This document shows, piece by piece, positions 8,124-18,362 of a DNA stretch of 64,000 nucleotides. The position numbers were made by a program, and so were the translations under genes. Under the pieces are notes generated by a model. The model saw only the letters and a program-made list of their open reading frames with translations, had not been told where the DNA came from and searched no databases. The DNA is taken from NCBI GenBank assembly GCA_016718205.1, contig JADKEB010000037.1, positions 1 through 64,000 on the forward strand, in the 5' to 3' direction. Within the stretch, counting starts at the first letter, position 1. Every line of letters begins with the position of its first letter. The stretch comes from Saprospiraceae bacterium (GTDB taxonomy: Bacteria; Bacteroidota; Bacteroidia; Chitinophagales; Saprospiraceae).

Positions 8124-11022
8124 TTACATCAAATCCAGCAACTCATCTTCATTCAATTCAGGAAAATCGTTGATTTCCAATACATCGTCGGATATGGCTT
8201 TTTTATGGGACTGTAGCACCCAGAATCTTTTCTTCAATGCTGTTTTTGGATATAAATCTCTTCACCATTACATTTTGGATACGCCCTATTCTATGTGCCC
8301 TGGCGATTGCTTGTTTTTCTGCAAATGGATTCCACCATGGGTCAAGGATAAAAACATAATCCGCGGCTGTCAGATTCAGCCCCGTTCCGCCTGCTTTGAC
8401 TGACAATAAAAATACTTGAATTTCATGATTGTGTTGAAAGGTTTCTACAGCTTTTTTCCTGTCTTCTGATGCAGTGGAACCCGTAAGCTTTACAAAACTT
8501 ATTTTTTCATTTTCCATCCAGTCAGCGTACAAGTTGAGATGACCCACAAATGATGAAAACACCAGTACTTTGTGTCCCGACCGTACTACCGTTTGTATCT
8601 GATCTCTGACATCATCATACTTACCTGAGTCACCTCCAAATTGCTGATCTGTCAGTAAAGGGTGGTTGGCCAGCTGGCGCAACTTCATGAGACTCGTCAA
8701 AACGTGAAATCTATATTGCCCGCTTTCTTTATCCAATCCTGATAAATAATTTCTTGCTGCTGACTTTTCTTTTTCATACAGTTTCGCCTGAATTTCAGAC
8801 ATTTCAGTGTAATGTACCACTTCGATAAGCTCCGGAAGGTCTTTGGCGACCTGCTCTTTTGTCCTACGCAGTATATATGGCTCAACAAGTTTTCTTAACT
8901 CATTCAGGGCATTTTTATCTTTCTTTTTTTCTATCGGAATTAAAAAGTGTTTATTAAAAAAAGAAAAACTTCCAAGTACCGAAGGATTGATAAATTCCAT
9001 TTGCGACCATAAATCTGACAATGAATTTTCTATGGGTGTTCCACTAAGAGAAATTCTATGATCGCCGGTCAATTGGTGAACAGCCTGAAATGTAAGCGAA
9101 TTTTTATTTCTTATCTGCTGGCTTTCATCGAGAACAATATAGTGAAACTGCATAGTTTTGAAAATCTCTATATCAGAAACCAATGTCTGGTAAGTAGTCA
9201 AAACTATATCAAAAGTCAGTAGCGTCTTATTGATTTTTTCCTATTTGCGCCGATATACTGGACTACCTGCAGAGCGGGTGCAAAAGTTCTGAGTTCTTTA
9301 TACCAATTGAAGACCAGGGATGCAGGTAATACGATCAGTGCCCCAAGTGACTTCCTCCCTGTAGAATGCAGCTCACCAAACAAGTCTAATTGGATAACCT
9401 GACCTGAGTCTGCATCATCACTTATTTTATTGTCTTTGGCATCCAAAAGAGCAGCAATAGTTTGGAGTGTTTTCCCAAGCCCATATCATCAGCGAGGCAG
9501 GCACCTAAACCATTTTTCCTGTGGCGAACAATCCATTTTACACCATCTACCTGATAAGGTCTCAAAGAAGCCTTCAGTGCAGGAGATACCACAAAATCAT
9601 TATCTTCTGTATCCATTATTTTGGAAGTATGGGCTTTCATATCAGCTCCATCAAGTAGCATGTAGTGTGACTTTGACAGCTTCCATTTTCCGGCGGCTTC
9701 TGATGCAAATTTTGCTATTTGGCTGTACTTTGTCATTATTTCTTCCGGAATGATAGCAAAATGGCCATTTTTGAGCCTAAAAAACCTGTCGTCGTTTCGA
9801 ATATTCTTAAAAAATACAAAAAATGGAAATTCATCGTCTCCAATCCGGATCACTCCTTTCAGATCAAACCAATCGTGTATTAATTTAAAATCCGGAAAGA
9901 CTTCCCATCTGTTGAATTGTATCAGTTTACCATCTATTTCCGGCAGTTGAAGGTCAAAATGATGGCCAATAAATTCCTGATGTTCATTTATCTTTTCAAA
10001 AATAGCATATGTATTTTCTGAACTGAAAAATCTCTTATTGTGATATTGGGTCAATCCTACCGAATGTAATAAATCAATAACCTCATCTTCTTTTTTAAAG
10101 TCCCTAGTGCACTCATAAACCACAATTTCGCCATCATCTCCGAAATGCAGTTTTGTTTTTCTCTTTCCAGGGGCCGAAGCATTAATAGTAAAAATTTCAT
10201 ACTCAAACTCAATATCTGCAAACCATTTGTTTTCAAAAATATCAAAAAGAAAAACAGCTTTTGTTTTGTGATTTTCGAATATTTGACAATTTCAAATCCA
10301 TCAGCGGTGATTTCAACCTTCCCTATCACGTCTGTAACAAACTGCGAAAAGTAAGTTCTGACTAGTTTTTCAGGGACAAATACTGATTCTTGTTTAAGAA
10401 AAGGTTTGATCTTTGCGGAGTTGACTGATGCTAAAGGCATGATAACATTGCCAATGCAGATTGTAGCTGGCAAATTGGTAATTATTGAAATATTGGTTTT
10501 ACACGGTATTACTGTCTCCTCTCCTACTGAGATTTTCAATTCATATCTGACTCCTGTCTGTGTTTTCGTAAATTGAAGCTGAGGTATTGCAGTGCCATCA
10601 TAGAAAGTAAGTAAAAAATCATAAGCTTTGATATTGCGCTGGAGCTGATAGCAAATATAGCAATGGTGCTCCTTTACACATTCGAGAAGCCTTAAAAGCT
10701 TTTTATCTACTATAGATTGCAACAAATTCCAGGTACTTTTATCAGAAAATAAGACAGACAGTCTTTCTGGTTTCTTTTTATTTTTATTGATTCTCTTTTC
10801 AAGCTGAACAGGGTTGAGGTCGTAACATATCTCCAATAATTCCTTATGTATCGTATTTTCAACATCAATACCGTAAGAAGATATAATATCCATCGTTGCA
10901 TTGGCTTGAATATAGCCCGGCCAGCCGTGATCATCTACATCACAAATAAAAGCAGCGGGAATGATAATTTCGAGCCCTTCTAATTTTTGAAAGCTATATA
11001 CAATGACGTTTTGCGCTGACAC
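8124..11022 (-). CDS. SNF2/RapA-type helicase, frameshifted into four or five pieces
   Basis: A single gene of about 965 codons starting at GTG 11020-11022. Pieces in consecutive frames give an N-terminal region with a SWIM-like Cys pair (CYICYQ), a Q/Walker A motif LADDMGLGK, motif II LDESQ and motif VI AIARAHRIGR, then an acidic tail ending in NEDELLDLM at 8124. Breaks lie near 10280 (A4 where A5 restores frame), 9470 (again A4 for A5, exactly in the Walker A Lys-Thr), 9210, and 8217 (GGG where GG restores frame). All are one-base changes at short homopolymers, so sequencing error is more likely than true decay. If intact, it is an ATP-dependent nucleic-acid translocase. Confidence 0.8.
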
Positions 11023-11093
11023 GGTTCTTTAAATAATAATGAAGTAAATAGTAAATGATAGTTAATAAAAAAGGGATTTGATATATTTTATTT

Positions 11094-11285
11094 GATGTCA
11101 GGGCTACGCCCCTTTTATAATTATGCTTATGTTTATATATTATGAAGATAATAAGGCTAACGCCCCTTTCAATTTTGGCTTTGATACTAATAGTAGGTAA
11201 AAAATCATGTAAATAGGGGTGTAGTCCCAATATCTCCGTAGGAAAATAATTCAACACACCAGTATAGGGGCGTAGCCCTGACATC
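11094..11285. repeat. Palindromic repeat with perfect 20-bp ends
   Basis: The left arm gatgtcagggctacgcccct (11094-11113) and right arm aggggcgtagccctgacatc (11266-11285) are exact reverse complements. Two inner degenerate arms (ggctaacgcccct near 11154 and aggggtgtagtccc near 11216) give a four-arm cruciform. It lies five bases past the stop of a Y1-transposase remnant. Related arms recur at 25696-25860. Confidence 0.8.
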
Positions 11286-11289
11286 TTTT

Positions 11290-11473
11290 CTAATCGTCCC
11301 ATTCAGATAAATATTTCGGATCATATTCTATATCAAATTTATGAAGCAACAATAGATATTCATCTTTGAATGATTGCTTTTTATGGTGGTCAGGTTGATT
11401 TAATATATATTTCACCACATTGTCAATAATTTTGCAAAATTTGCATTCGAAATTTAGAGAATTTTTTACTATT
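11290..11473 (-). pseudogene. C-terminal remnant of an IS200/RAYT-like Y1 transposase
   Basis: Reading the minus strand from about 11473 to the stop TAG at 11290-11292 gives some 60 codons with VVKYILNQPDHHKKQSFKDE and then EYDPKYLSEW. This is the C-terminal signature I associate with REP-associated tyrosine (Y1/IS200-like) transposases of Bacteroidota. The catalytic HUH and Tyr regions are missing. The fragment begins where the sulfhydrylase gene ends, so its N-terminus was lost by recombination. The palindromic repeat starts four bases beyond its stop, the usual arrangement of a RAYT and its REP-like substrate. Confidence 0.55.
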
Positions 11474-11474
11474 T

Positions 11475-12632
11475 CTAATCGTTCAAAACAATATCCTGGA
11501 TGATGTCATCAACATGTTCCAAACCAACGGAAAGCCCTCACCAGTCCATCAGTTATGCCAGCTGATGCCCGATCTTCAGGAGTCAATTTTGAGTGTGTAG
11601 ACGATGCCGGATGAGTGATTATAGTCCTTACATCACCGAGGTTGGCACTCAAAGACATCATTTTTCTGGAATCAATCATTTTTCTGCCAGCATCCATACC
11701 ACCTTTAAGTTCGAAACTTATCAATCCGCCTATCCGGCTTTCATCTGACTTCGTGCCACATCAAATCCATCATTGGTAGGAAGAAAAGGATATTTTACTT
11801 TAAGTACTTCAGGTCTGGATTCCAGCCATTGAGCGATAAGCATGGCATTAGAACAATGGCGATCCATTCTGATAGCCAGCGTTTCCAGACTTTTTGACAA
11901 CACCCAGGCATTGAAAGGAGACAGGGACGGACCAGCATTCTTCATAAACGGATATATCTGCTCTATTATCTTTTTTCTTGAGACAATCACGCCACCGAGT
12001 ACCCTACCCTGACCATCTATATACTTTGTAGCTGAATGAATAATGACATCGGCACCTAATGTCAGCGGTTGTTGAAGATATGGTGTAGCAAAACAATTGT
12101 CAACTACAAATAAAATATTATGAGTTTTGCAAAAATCGGATGCTTTACGAATATCTATGATGTCCAGGCCAGGGTTGGAAGGTGTCTCGATGTACAGTAT
12201 TTTTGTATTTTTGCATACTTCTGACTCCCATGAATCCATGTTGAGATGATCGATATATGTATGCTGAATACCCCATTTGTTGAGATAGTCTTCTGCTACC
12301 CGGTAAGTAGATCCAAAAACAGCCCTGGACATAAGGATGTGATCGCCGGATGACAGCAGTGACGCAAATGTAGCAAATATCGCTGCCATACCTGTTGCTG
12401 TAGCAATGGCGTCTTCGCCTTCTTCCAGTTCGGCCATTTTGGTTTCAAACTCTCTCACAGTGGGGTTTGTAAATCTGGAATAGATATTCCCTTCAGCTTC
12501 ATTGGCAAACAATGCCCTCATATGTTCAGCATCATCAAATACAAAACTGGAAGTGGCATAAATCGGTGTACTATGCTCATGATGCTGACTTCGTTCTGTC
12601 TGAATTCTTATAGCTTTTGTCTCGAAATGCAT
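11475..12632 (-). CDS. metZ: O-succinylhomoserine sulfhydrylase-like PLP enzyme (frameshifted)
   Basis: About 385 codons in three frames. It is a Cys/Met-metabolism PLP enzyme of fold type I. YSRFTNPTV, the ATATGMAAIF loop, ETPSNPGLDI and SATKYIDGQGRVLGG (Lys is the PLP Schiff base) are all present. The pattern fits MetZ, which makes homocysteine from O-succinylhomoserine and sulfide, though cystathionine gamma-synthase or a gamma-lyase is possible. Frame breaks lie near 11728 and 11540. The restored end reads LSVGLEHVDD and stops at 11475. The start ATG 12632 is nine bases downstream of the osmC stop, so the two form one minus-strand operon. Confidence 0.78.
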
Positions 12633-12641
12633 GTGATCTGT

Positions 12642-13058
12642 TTAAGATTGTTCATGAAGGCCAGGTATGATCACTTCCACTGGGTGGCTTATGTCGACAG
12701 ATTTTGCCAACATCAATGAAACAGAACAATATTGTTGCATTGACATTTCCACAGCTTTTATTGCTTTGTCTTCTTTGATCTTACCAGTAATAATATAGTG
12801 CAGATGCATCTTTGTAAAAACCGCAGGAATGGCATCAGACCTTGTCCCGTCCACTGTTACTACTATGGATTCTACATCCTGACGCATTTTCTTAAGAATC
12901 ATCTCTACATCAATCGAACTGCATGCAGCAGCTGCCATCAATACAGATTCCATAGGACTTACTGCTTCCTTATTGCCGGAAAGCTGAATACTTTGCCCTC
13001 TTTCATTTGTACCTTTAAAGTTCATATCACCATAAGTAGACTCAAGTACTATCTTCAT
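12642..13058 (-). CDS. OsmC-family peroxiredoxin-like protein
   Basis: The start is taken as ATG 13058 (MKIVLESTYG); the longer frame from 13088 would overlap a promoter box. About 138 residues. The two OsmC cysteines are present (AAACSSIDVEMIL and QQYCSVSLMLA), along with the SPMESVLMA helix. OsmC/YhfA proteins reduce organic peroxides or have sulfur-related roles. The position directly upstream of the sulfhydrylase gene suggests sulfur metabolism or protection of thiols. Confidence 0.82.
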   Translation of the reverse strand: MKIVLESTYGDMNFKGTNERGQSIQLSGNKEAVSPMESVLMAAAACSSIDVEMILKKMRQDVESIVVTVDGTRSDAIPAVFTKMHLHYIITGKIKEDKAIKAVEMSMQQYCSVSLMLAKSVDISHPVEVIIPGLHEQS

Positions 13059-13085
13059 CGTTTTGGATTTTGAAATTTCAGGCAG

Positions 13086-13093
13086 CAAAAGTA
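13086..13093 (-). promoter_or_regulatory. Bacteroidota -7 promoter box for osmC-metZ
   Basis: The minus strand reads TACTTTTG, an exact TAnnTTTG match, 28 bases before ATG 13058. No clear -33 TTTG was seen. It supports the shorter OsmC start. Confidence 0.45.
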
Positions 13094-13165
13094 ATCAAAG
13101 AGTGTGTTTTCAGACTAAATTTTGAATTTAATGTGAATATTAACATAACTTAATGTAAAAGACTG

Positions 13166-13173
13166 TAATTTTG
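13166..13173 (+). promoter_or_regulatory. -7 promoter box for the TPR membrane gene
   Basis: TAATTTTG matches TAnnTTTG and lies 30 bases before ATG 13203, a typical leader length. Together with the box at 13086 it makes a divergent promoter region. Confidence 0.45.
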
Positions 13174-13202
13174 CGTGCTTTTTCAAAATCATTTCAATTC
13201 AT

Positions 13203-13814
13203 ATGTTTACTATAAATATTTACTTAAAATTCGCAATTATTGCTATTTGTTTAGCTGGAGGTATTATACTTTCATTTATATTGGGAATCGGTTACACCTG
13301 GATATTCATTATTATAGGACTTATATTTCTTGCAAGTTATTTGCTTTTGGGGACTGTTCAGTCTGCATCGGAATTATTGCAGAAAATGGATTTTGATGGC
13401 GCAGAAAAAGAATAAATCTTACTCTATTCCCAAAACTTCTTTACGTCACCAACAGAGCATTTTATTTTATACTCAAAGGTAGTCTTGCTGCTCAAAGAAA
13501 AGACAATACCGCTGCTGAAGATTTTTTCACTCAGGCTCTTGCCCTTAATCTACCTTCCGACAATGAAAAAGGTATGGTGCTTCTACAAATGGCTGGTATT
13601 CAAGCTCAAAAGAACAACTGGAACAGGGCAAAAAATTATTTTTTACCAAGCCAAAAATCTTAAAATCACCGAATCAGCACTCAAAGAACAATTTAAACAG
13701 TTTGAAACAGCTATCAACAACAGAGGGCAGATGAAACTGGCGCAAAGCATGGGTATGAAATCAGGTCAGACAGGAATGATGGGAGGAAAAAGACGAAGGC
13801 CAAAAATGAGATAA
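13203..13814 (+). CDS. Membrane-anchored TPR-like protein (frameshifted)
   Basis: The first 70 codons encode two membrane helices (about 6-28 and 30-50) and a short charged linker. The frame then breaks near 13412 and again near 13632 (T6 where T5 restores frame). The middle piece has helical-repeat character (KGSLAAQRKDNTAAEDFF) typical of tetratricopeptide repeats, and the end is basic and Gly/Met-rich (GMMGGKRRRPKMR). Joined, it is about 200 residues. The function is unknown; TPRs usually mediate protein contacts. Confidence 0.6.
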
Positions 13815-14161
13815 TTAAATTTTAATTTTTATACATTTTCGACGAATCAATTATATGATTTTCCTTTGTAGTCTATTAAACTCTATAGTCAAAATAAATA
13901 AGTTTGTAAAAAAAAGATTTTAAACTATTGAATACTAAGATATTAAAATTGGCTCTGTTTAAGTAAATATATGACAGGTAGAATTGCTATTAATCAATGA
14001 TTTATGTGAATTAATAGTAAATTACAAGCCCAGAAATCCGATATTACCTTTAAATTTTTACGATTTCAATCAATATTCATCTTTCAACAATAACAGAGCC
14101 TTAAAATTTTAAAATTTTAGCAAACCAATTCTTTCAAGTTAAAAATATCAGAATAAATTAA
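13815..14161 (+). other. AT-rich intergenic region with an inverted repeat
   Basis: No gene was found in this stretch ahead of the sphingolipid genes. A 9-bp inverted pair ggctctgtt (13951-13959) / aacagagcc (14092-14100) with AT-rich extensions is present. Its ends match the family B element at 35275-35436. Confidence 0.45.
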
Positions 14162-14169
14162 TAAATTTG
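14162..14169 (+). promoter_or_regulatory. -7 promoter box for the sphingolipid operon
   Basis: TAAATTTG, an exact TAnnTTTG, sits 47 bases before ATG 14217. It is the only clear promoter box between 13.8 kb and the operon. Confidence 0.45.
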
Positions 14170-14216
14170 CATTTAGTATTTACCAAATATTTTTAATCAA
14201 CAACAATATATTACAT

Positions 14217-15405
14217 ATGATGTCTCCGTTAAAATCCAAAATGAAGTCTTACACCCTTCCGCAACAGATCCAGGAAATGGGGCTATATCCGTTTTTCAGG
14301 ACTATAGAATCTGAACAGGACACAGTTGTAAAGATCGGTGGTAAAGATGTCCTGATGTTTGGATCTAACAGTTATCTTGGACTGACCAATCATCCAAAAC
14401 TGAAAGAAGCTTCCATTAAAGCTATCCAAAAATATGGTTCAGGGTGTGCAGGTTCCAGGTTTTTGAACGGTACATTGGACATCCATCTCGAACTTGAAGA
14501 CAAACTTGCCAAATATGTGGGGAAAGAAGGTGCATTGGTGTTCAGTACTGGATATCAAGTCAATTTAGGTGTGATATCCTCTATACCTGGCAGACATGAT
14601 TATCTGATACTGGATGATCTGGATCATGCATGTATTCTTGATGGCTCAAGACTTTCATTTGCAAAGGTGATGAAGTATAGTCACAATGATATGGAGTCTT
14701 TGGAGAAAGTGCTTAGCCGATGTGAATCTGATAAAATAAAACTAATCGTAATAGATGGCGTATTCAGCATGGAAGGAGATATCGCCAAGCTCCCGGAGAT
14801 AGTACAGCTTGCTGAAAAATACAATGCCAGCATCATGGTTGATGACGCCCACGGTCTCGGTGTACTCGGAAAGAATGGTGCCGGTACTGCTGACCATTTT
14901 GGTTTGACAGACAAGGTAGACCTTATTATGGGCACTTTCAGCAAGTCTCTTGCGAGCATTGGAGGATTTATTGCGGCTGACTTGGATACCATCAATTATC
15001 TCAAGCATAATGCCAGATCACTCATATTCAGCGCAAGTATAGCTCCGGCAAACGCAGCATCTGTGATCGCAGCGGTAGATCTGATACAGCCAAGAGCCTG
15101 AAAGATTACAACAGCTGTGGGACAATACCCATTATGCAAAAAAGCTTTGAATGATGCTGGTTTTGACACAGGCCACTCAACCACTCCTATCATACCAATT
15201 CTGATAAGAGATGATTTCAAAACTTTTCAACTTACAAAAATGGCTTTGGACAATGGAGTATTTGTAAACCCTGTGGTTTCACCTGCGGTTCCGAGTACTT
15301 CTTCACTCATCAGGTATTCATTGATGGCAAATCCATACCAAAGATCAAATAGACAGATCTATTGAAGTTCTATATAGTTTATCCAAACAAATAGGAGGTT
15401 TTTGA
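14217..15405 (+). CDS. spt: Serine palmitoyltransferase (frameshifted), sphingolipid pathway entry
   Basis: An alpha-oxoamine synthase of about 395 codons. It has NSYLGL, GCAGSRFLNGT, DDAHGLGVLG and FSKSLASIGG (the Lys binds PLP). The N-terminus with the LPQQIQEMGLYPFFR run fits bacterial SPT better than KBL or BioF. SPT condenses serine with a fatty acyl thioester to 3-ketosphinganine in the cytosol. Frame breaks lie near 15092 (extra C), 15146 (A6 for A7) and 15332 (extra C); the restored end is SLSKQIGGF at 15405. The neighbours (acyltransferase, reductase, lipid kinase) support the sphingolipid call. Confidence 0.82.
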
Positions 15406-15614
15406 TCAAAATGGTGAAGCTGTGAGTTTATATGATATTCAAAGTTAAGTAAGGGTCATATAGTCGCATTTAAAGCTTCCATCTTGTTGAAAAATGTTGT
15501 ACCTACCAGAAGTTGAATGGAGATTTTATTAATTTTTCGCTTACAAATATTTCTGATTCTTTGGTACCATTAGGTTAGGTTTTAGCTAGTTTATAAATTT
15601 AAATACAACACATT

Positions 15615-16745
15615 ATGCCAGTCATCATCAAGGAGGTAACTTTTGAAAAGGAATATCCGACTTTATAAACTTTCCACGACCTTTTATGAAAGTGATCCTT
15701 ACTATGTACCTGAAATATATATGGGTCAGAAAGATATGATGAATCCTAAAAAATATCCTTTTATAAATATGGGAAAGTAAGGTTTTTTCTGGCTCAAAAA
15801 GAAGGTAAAATTGTAGGCAGAATTGCAGCTATAGACAATACCAACTACAATAGACACCATAAAAGCAGTGTTGGATTTTTTGGTTTTATGGATTTTATAG
15901 AAGATCAGGAAGTCGTCAATACCTTGCTTGATCAGGCTAAATCATTTGCCAAATCAAATGGTTATGCATATCTGATGGGACCTACCAATTACACTACCAA
16001 TGAAACAGCAGGGACGCTGGTAGATGGCTTTCATGAGCCCCGAAAATAATGATGACTTATAACAAACCTTATTATGGCCAACTTTTGGAAAATTATGGCC
16101 TTAAAAAAGAGATGGACCTCTACGCATACATGATTCCAACTAAAAATGCTTCTGAAAAGTCATTAAGGATAGCCGAAGCGGTAGAGGCCAGACTCAAAAC
16201 TAAAGGTATCACTATCCGAAATGTCAATCTTAAGGATATCAACAATGAAGCAAAAAAAAAATCCAAAAAGGTATATAATGAAGCCTGGGAAGAGAATTGG
16301 GGTTTTGTACCATTTACAAATGATGAATTTGATTACCTGAAAAACGACCTAAAAATGCTGCTTGATCCGAAATTTTCATATATTGCAGAAAAAGATGGCA
16401 TTCCAATAGGCTTTGGTATCACATTGCCAAATATCAATGAAATCCTGATTAAAAACAAAAGAGGAAGTCTGTTTCCTTTTGGAATTTTTTGATTGCTGTT
16501 TGGTAAAAACAAAACGAATACTGTACGCGTCCTGGCATTGGGGTAATAGCTGAGTACAGAAAATGGGTATTGAAGCGTTGTTTTTGCCAAAAACATAGCT
16601 GAATCAAAAAAGACGAGGCCTCTTAGGAGGTGAAGCCTCCCTGGGTGCTCGAAAATAATGAACCAATGCGGGCTGCTGCAGAGACACCTCCAACGGCGAA
16701 AAGTACAAAACCTATCGTCTGTACAAGATGCCAGTGAATGATTGA
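15615..16745 (+). CDS. GNAT-like acyltransferase, candidate bacterial ceramide synthase (frameshifted)
   Basis: About 375 codons from ATG 15615 to TGA 16743-16745, broken in several places (near 15668, 15772, 16046, 16490 and beyond). Pieces read DPYYVPEIYMGQ, KIVGRIAAIDN, MGPTNYTTNETAG and YAYMIPTKNASE. This is a large double-GNAT-like protein that often accompanies SPT in Bacteroidota. In Caulobacter a GNAT-superfamily protein acts as the ceramide synthase, N-acylating the sphingoid base, so that role is proposed here. It lies between SPT and the NAD-dependent reductase on the same strand. The family call is moderate and the substrate is inferred from context. Confidence 0.6.
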
Positions 16746-16769
16746 ATATGTGAAAATAGCCATTACAAA

Positions 16770-17762
16770 ATGAAAAAAAAGGTATTGATTACTGGGGCCA
16801 ATGGTTTTATTGGTACGTTTTTAGTATTGGAAGCTATTGAAAAAGGTCTTGATGTGTATGCTGCTGTAAGAAAAAACAGCGATAATGCTGCTTTAAAAAA
16901 TCAAAATGTTCAAATCATTACAATAGATTTTGATGATCAAACAGCATTAGTAGATCTTCTAAAAAAATATCAATTTGATTATATCATACACAGTGCCGGT
17001 TTGACAAAATCACCTTCATATGAAGAATTCATAAAAATAAATAAAGGCCTTCTGGTCCAACTCGTCACAGCAATAAATGTAGCAGGGGTAAGCATCACAA
17101 AATTAGTGTTTATAAGTAGTCTTGCCGCCTATGGTCCGGCAGATTTTCAGCAAGAAAAAATCGTAACAGACACGTCGACTCCTCATCCCGTCACCAAATA
17201 TGGAAAAAGCAAGCTCGAAGCTGAAAAATACCTCAGATCACAATCAAAGATACCATACGTGATTATAAGGCCTACGGCGGTGTATGGTCCCGGAGAAAAA
17301 GACCTGTATAATGTCTTCAAAATGATCAATAACAGGATCGCAATGGTACCAGCACTTTTGGGTCAAAAATTAACTTTTATTTATGTCAAAGATCTGGCAA
17401 ATTTGATTTTGAAGGCAACTCTTAGTACTGCAACCAATAAAGCATATTTTGTCACTGACGGCCATTTATATACAGGATTAGCCTTAAGTGGTTTAATAAG
17501 AGAAATAATCGAAAAAAAAGGCATCACGATCAAAATACCGATTTTTCTGATGGAAGGAATGGCCTTTGTCACAGAAAAAGCAGCCGGATTCTGGGACTCC
17601 TACCCTATTTTTAATACAGATAAAGTAAATGAAATCAAAGCTTTAAGTTGGCACTGCGATGTGAGCAATTTAAGGTCTGATTTGGATTTTGAGCCAAAAT
17701 TTGACCTTCCTTCAGGGCTAAGAGAAACAGTAAAATGGTACAAAGAAAATAAATGGCTTTGA
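16770..17762 (+). CDS. NAD(P)-dependent epimerase/reductase, candidate 3-ketosphinganine or ceramide reductase
   Basis: A 330-residue extended SDR. The N-terminal Rossmann motif is TGANGFIGTFL (8-18) and the catalytic YGKSK lies near residue 145, after ISSLAAYGP. It is intact, in contrast to its neighbours. Caulobacter CerR, which reduces the keto group in bacterial ceramide synthesis, belongs to this epimerase-like group. Its place in an SPT cluster, 24 bases after the acyltransferase and three before the lipid kinase, favours that job. Sugar-nucleotide epimerisation is the alternative. Confidence 0.68.
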   Translation: MKKKVLITGANGFIGTFLVLEAIEKGLDVYAAVRKNSDNAALKNQNVQIITIDFDDQTALVDLLKKYQFDYIIHSAGLTKSPSYEEFIKINKGLLVQLVTAINVAGVSITKLVFISSLAAYGPADFQQEKIVTDTSTPHPVTKYGKSKLEAEKYLRSQSKIPYVIIRPTAVYGPGEKDLYNVFKMINNRIAMVPALLGQKLTFIYVKDLANLILKATLSTATNKAYFVTDGHLYTGLALSGLIREIIEKKGITIKIPIFLMEGMAFVTEKAAGFWDSYPIFNTDKVNEIKALSWHCDVSNLRSDLDFEPKFDLPSGLRETVKWYKENKWL

Positions 17763-17765
17763 TTT

Positions 17766-18351
17766 GTGACTATGGACCAGAAGCATAAAATCAGATTTAT
17801 CCTTAATCCTTTTTCAGGCGTCAGAAGAAATATCGATTTAAAAGCACTGATAAATGAACACATTGATTTATCACTAATTGAGTTGGAAATAGTTTTCACT
17901 GAAAGTGCAGGGCATGCCAGAATTTTGAGTAAAGAAGCTGCTGACAATGACTATTATGCTGTAATCGCTGCCGGTGGAGATGGAACAATCAATGAAGTAG
18001 CTTCCTCACTTATACATACCAAAAGGTGATTATGCGATAATCGCGGTCGCAAACGGATCTATGTATGGATATGATTTTAGTATAGCACCTGACGCCAAAA
18101 TGAATGATGGACTGTTTGATGTTGTTTTAATACGAAAAGCACCGATATTCAGATATTTTGGCACCGCCGTCCTTATGTTTTTAAAATCTCTGCATAAAAG
18201 TGGTGTGGTTCAAATCATCCGCTGCAGTGATGTTAAAATCAAAACAGAAGATGCCGGCTATTACCATCTTGACGGAGAAGGATTTGTTGCAGCATGTGAT
18301 ACTTTTGTATTCAAAGTAAACCCATCTTCCCTTTATTTATTAACCAAATAG
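17766..18351 (+). pseudogene. DAGK-family lipid kinase with internal deletion
   Basis: The N-terminal part has FILNPFSG and AAGGDGTINEVA, the ATP-binding signature of diacylglycerol/sphingosine-type kinases. The C-terminal part has AVANGSMYG, IAPDAKMNDGLFDV and YHLDGEG. Between them, near 18010, about 100 residues of the usual 290-300 are missing, including the GSGNGLAR-type loop, and the frame shifts. It is therefore inactive as written. In an SPT operon it may act on ceramide or sphingoid base, as the Caulobacter DAGK-like ceramide kinase does. An assembly collapse is the main alternative to a true deletion. Confidence 0.7.
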
Positions 18352-18362
18352 CACACCTTTTT

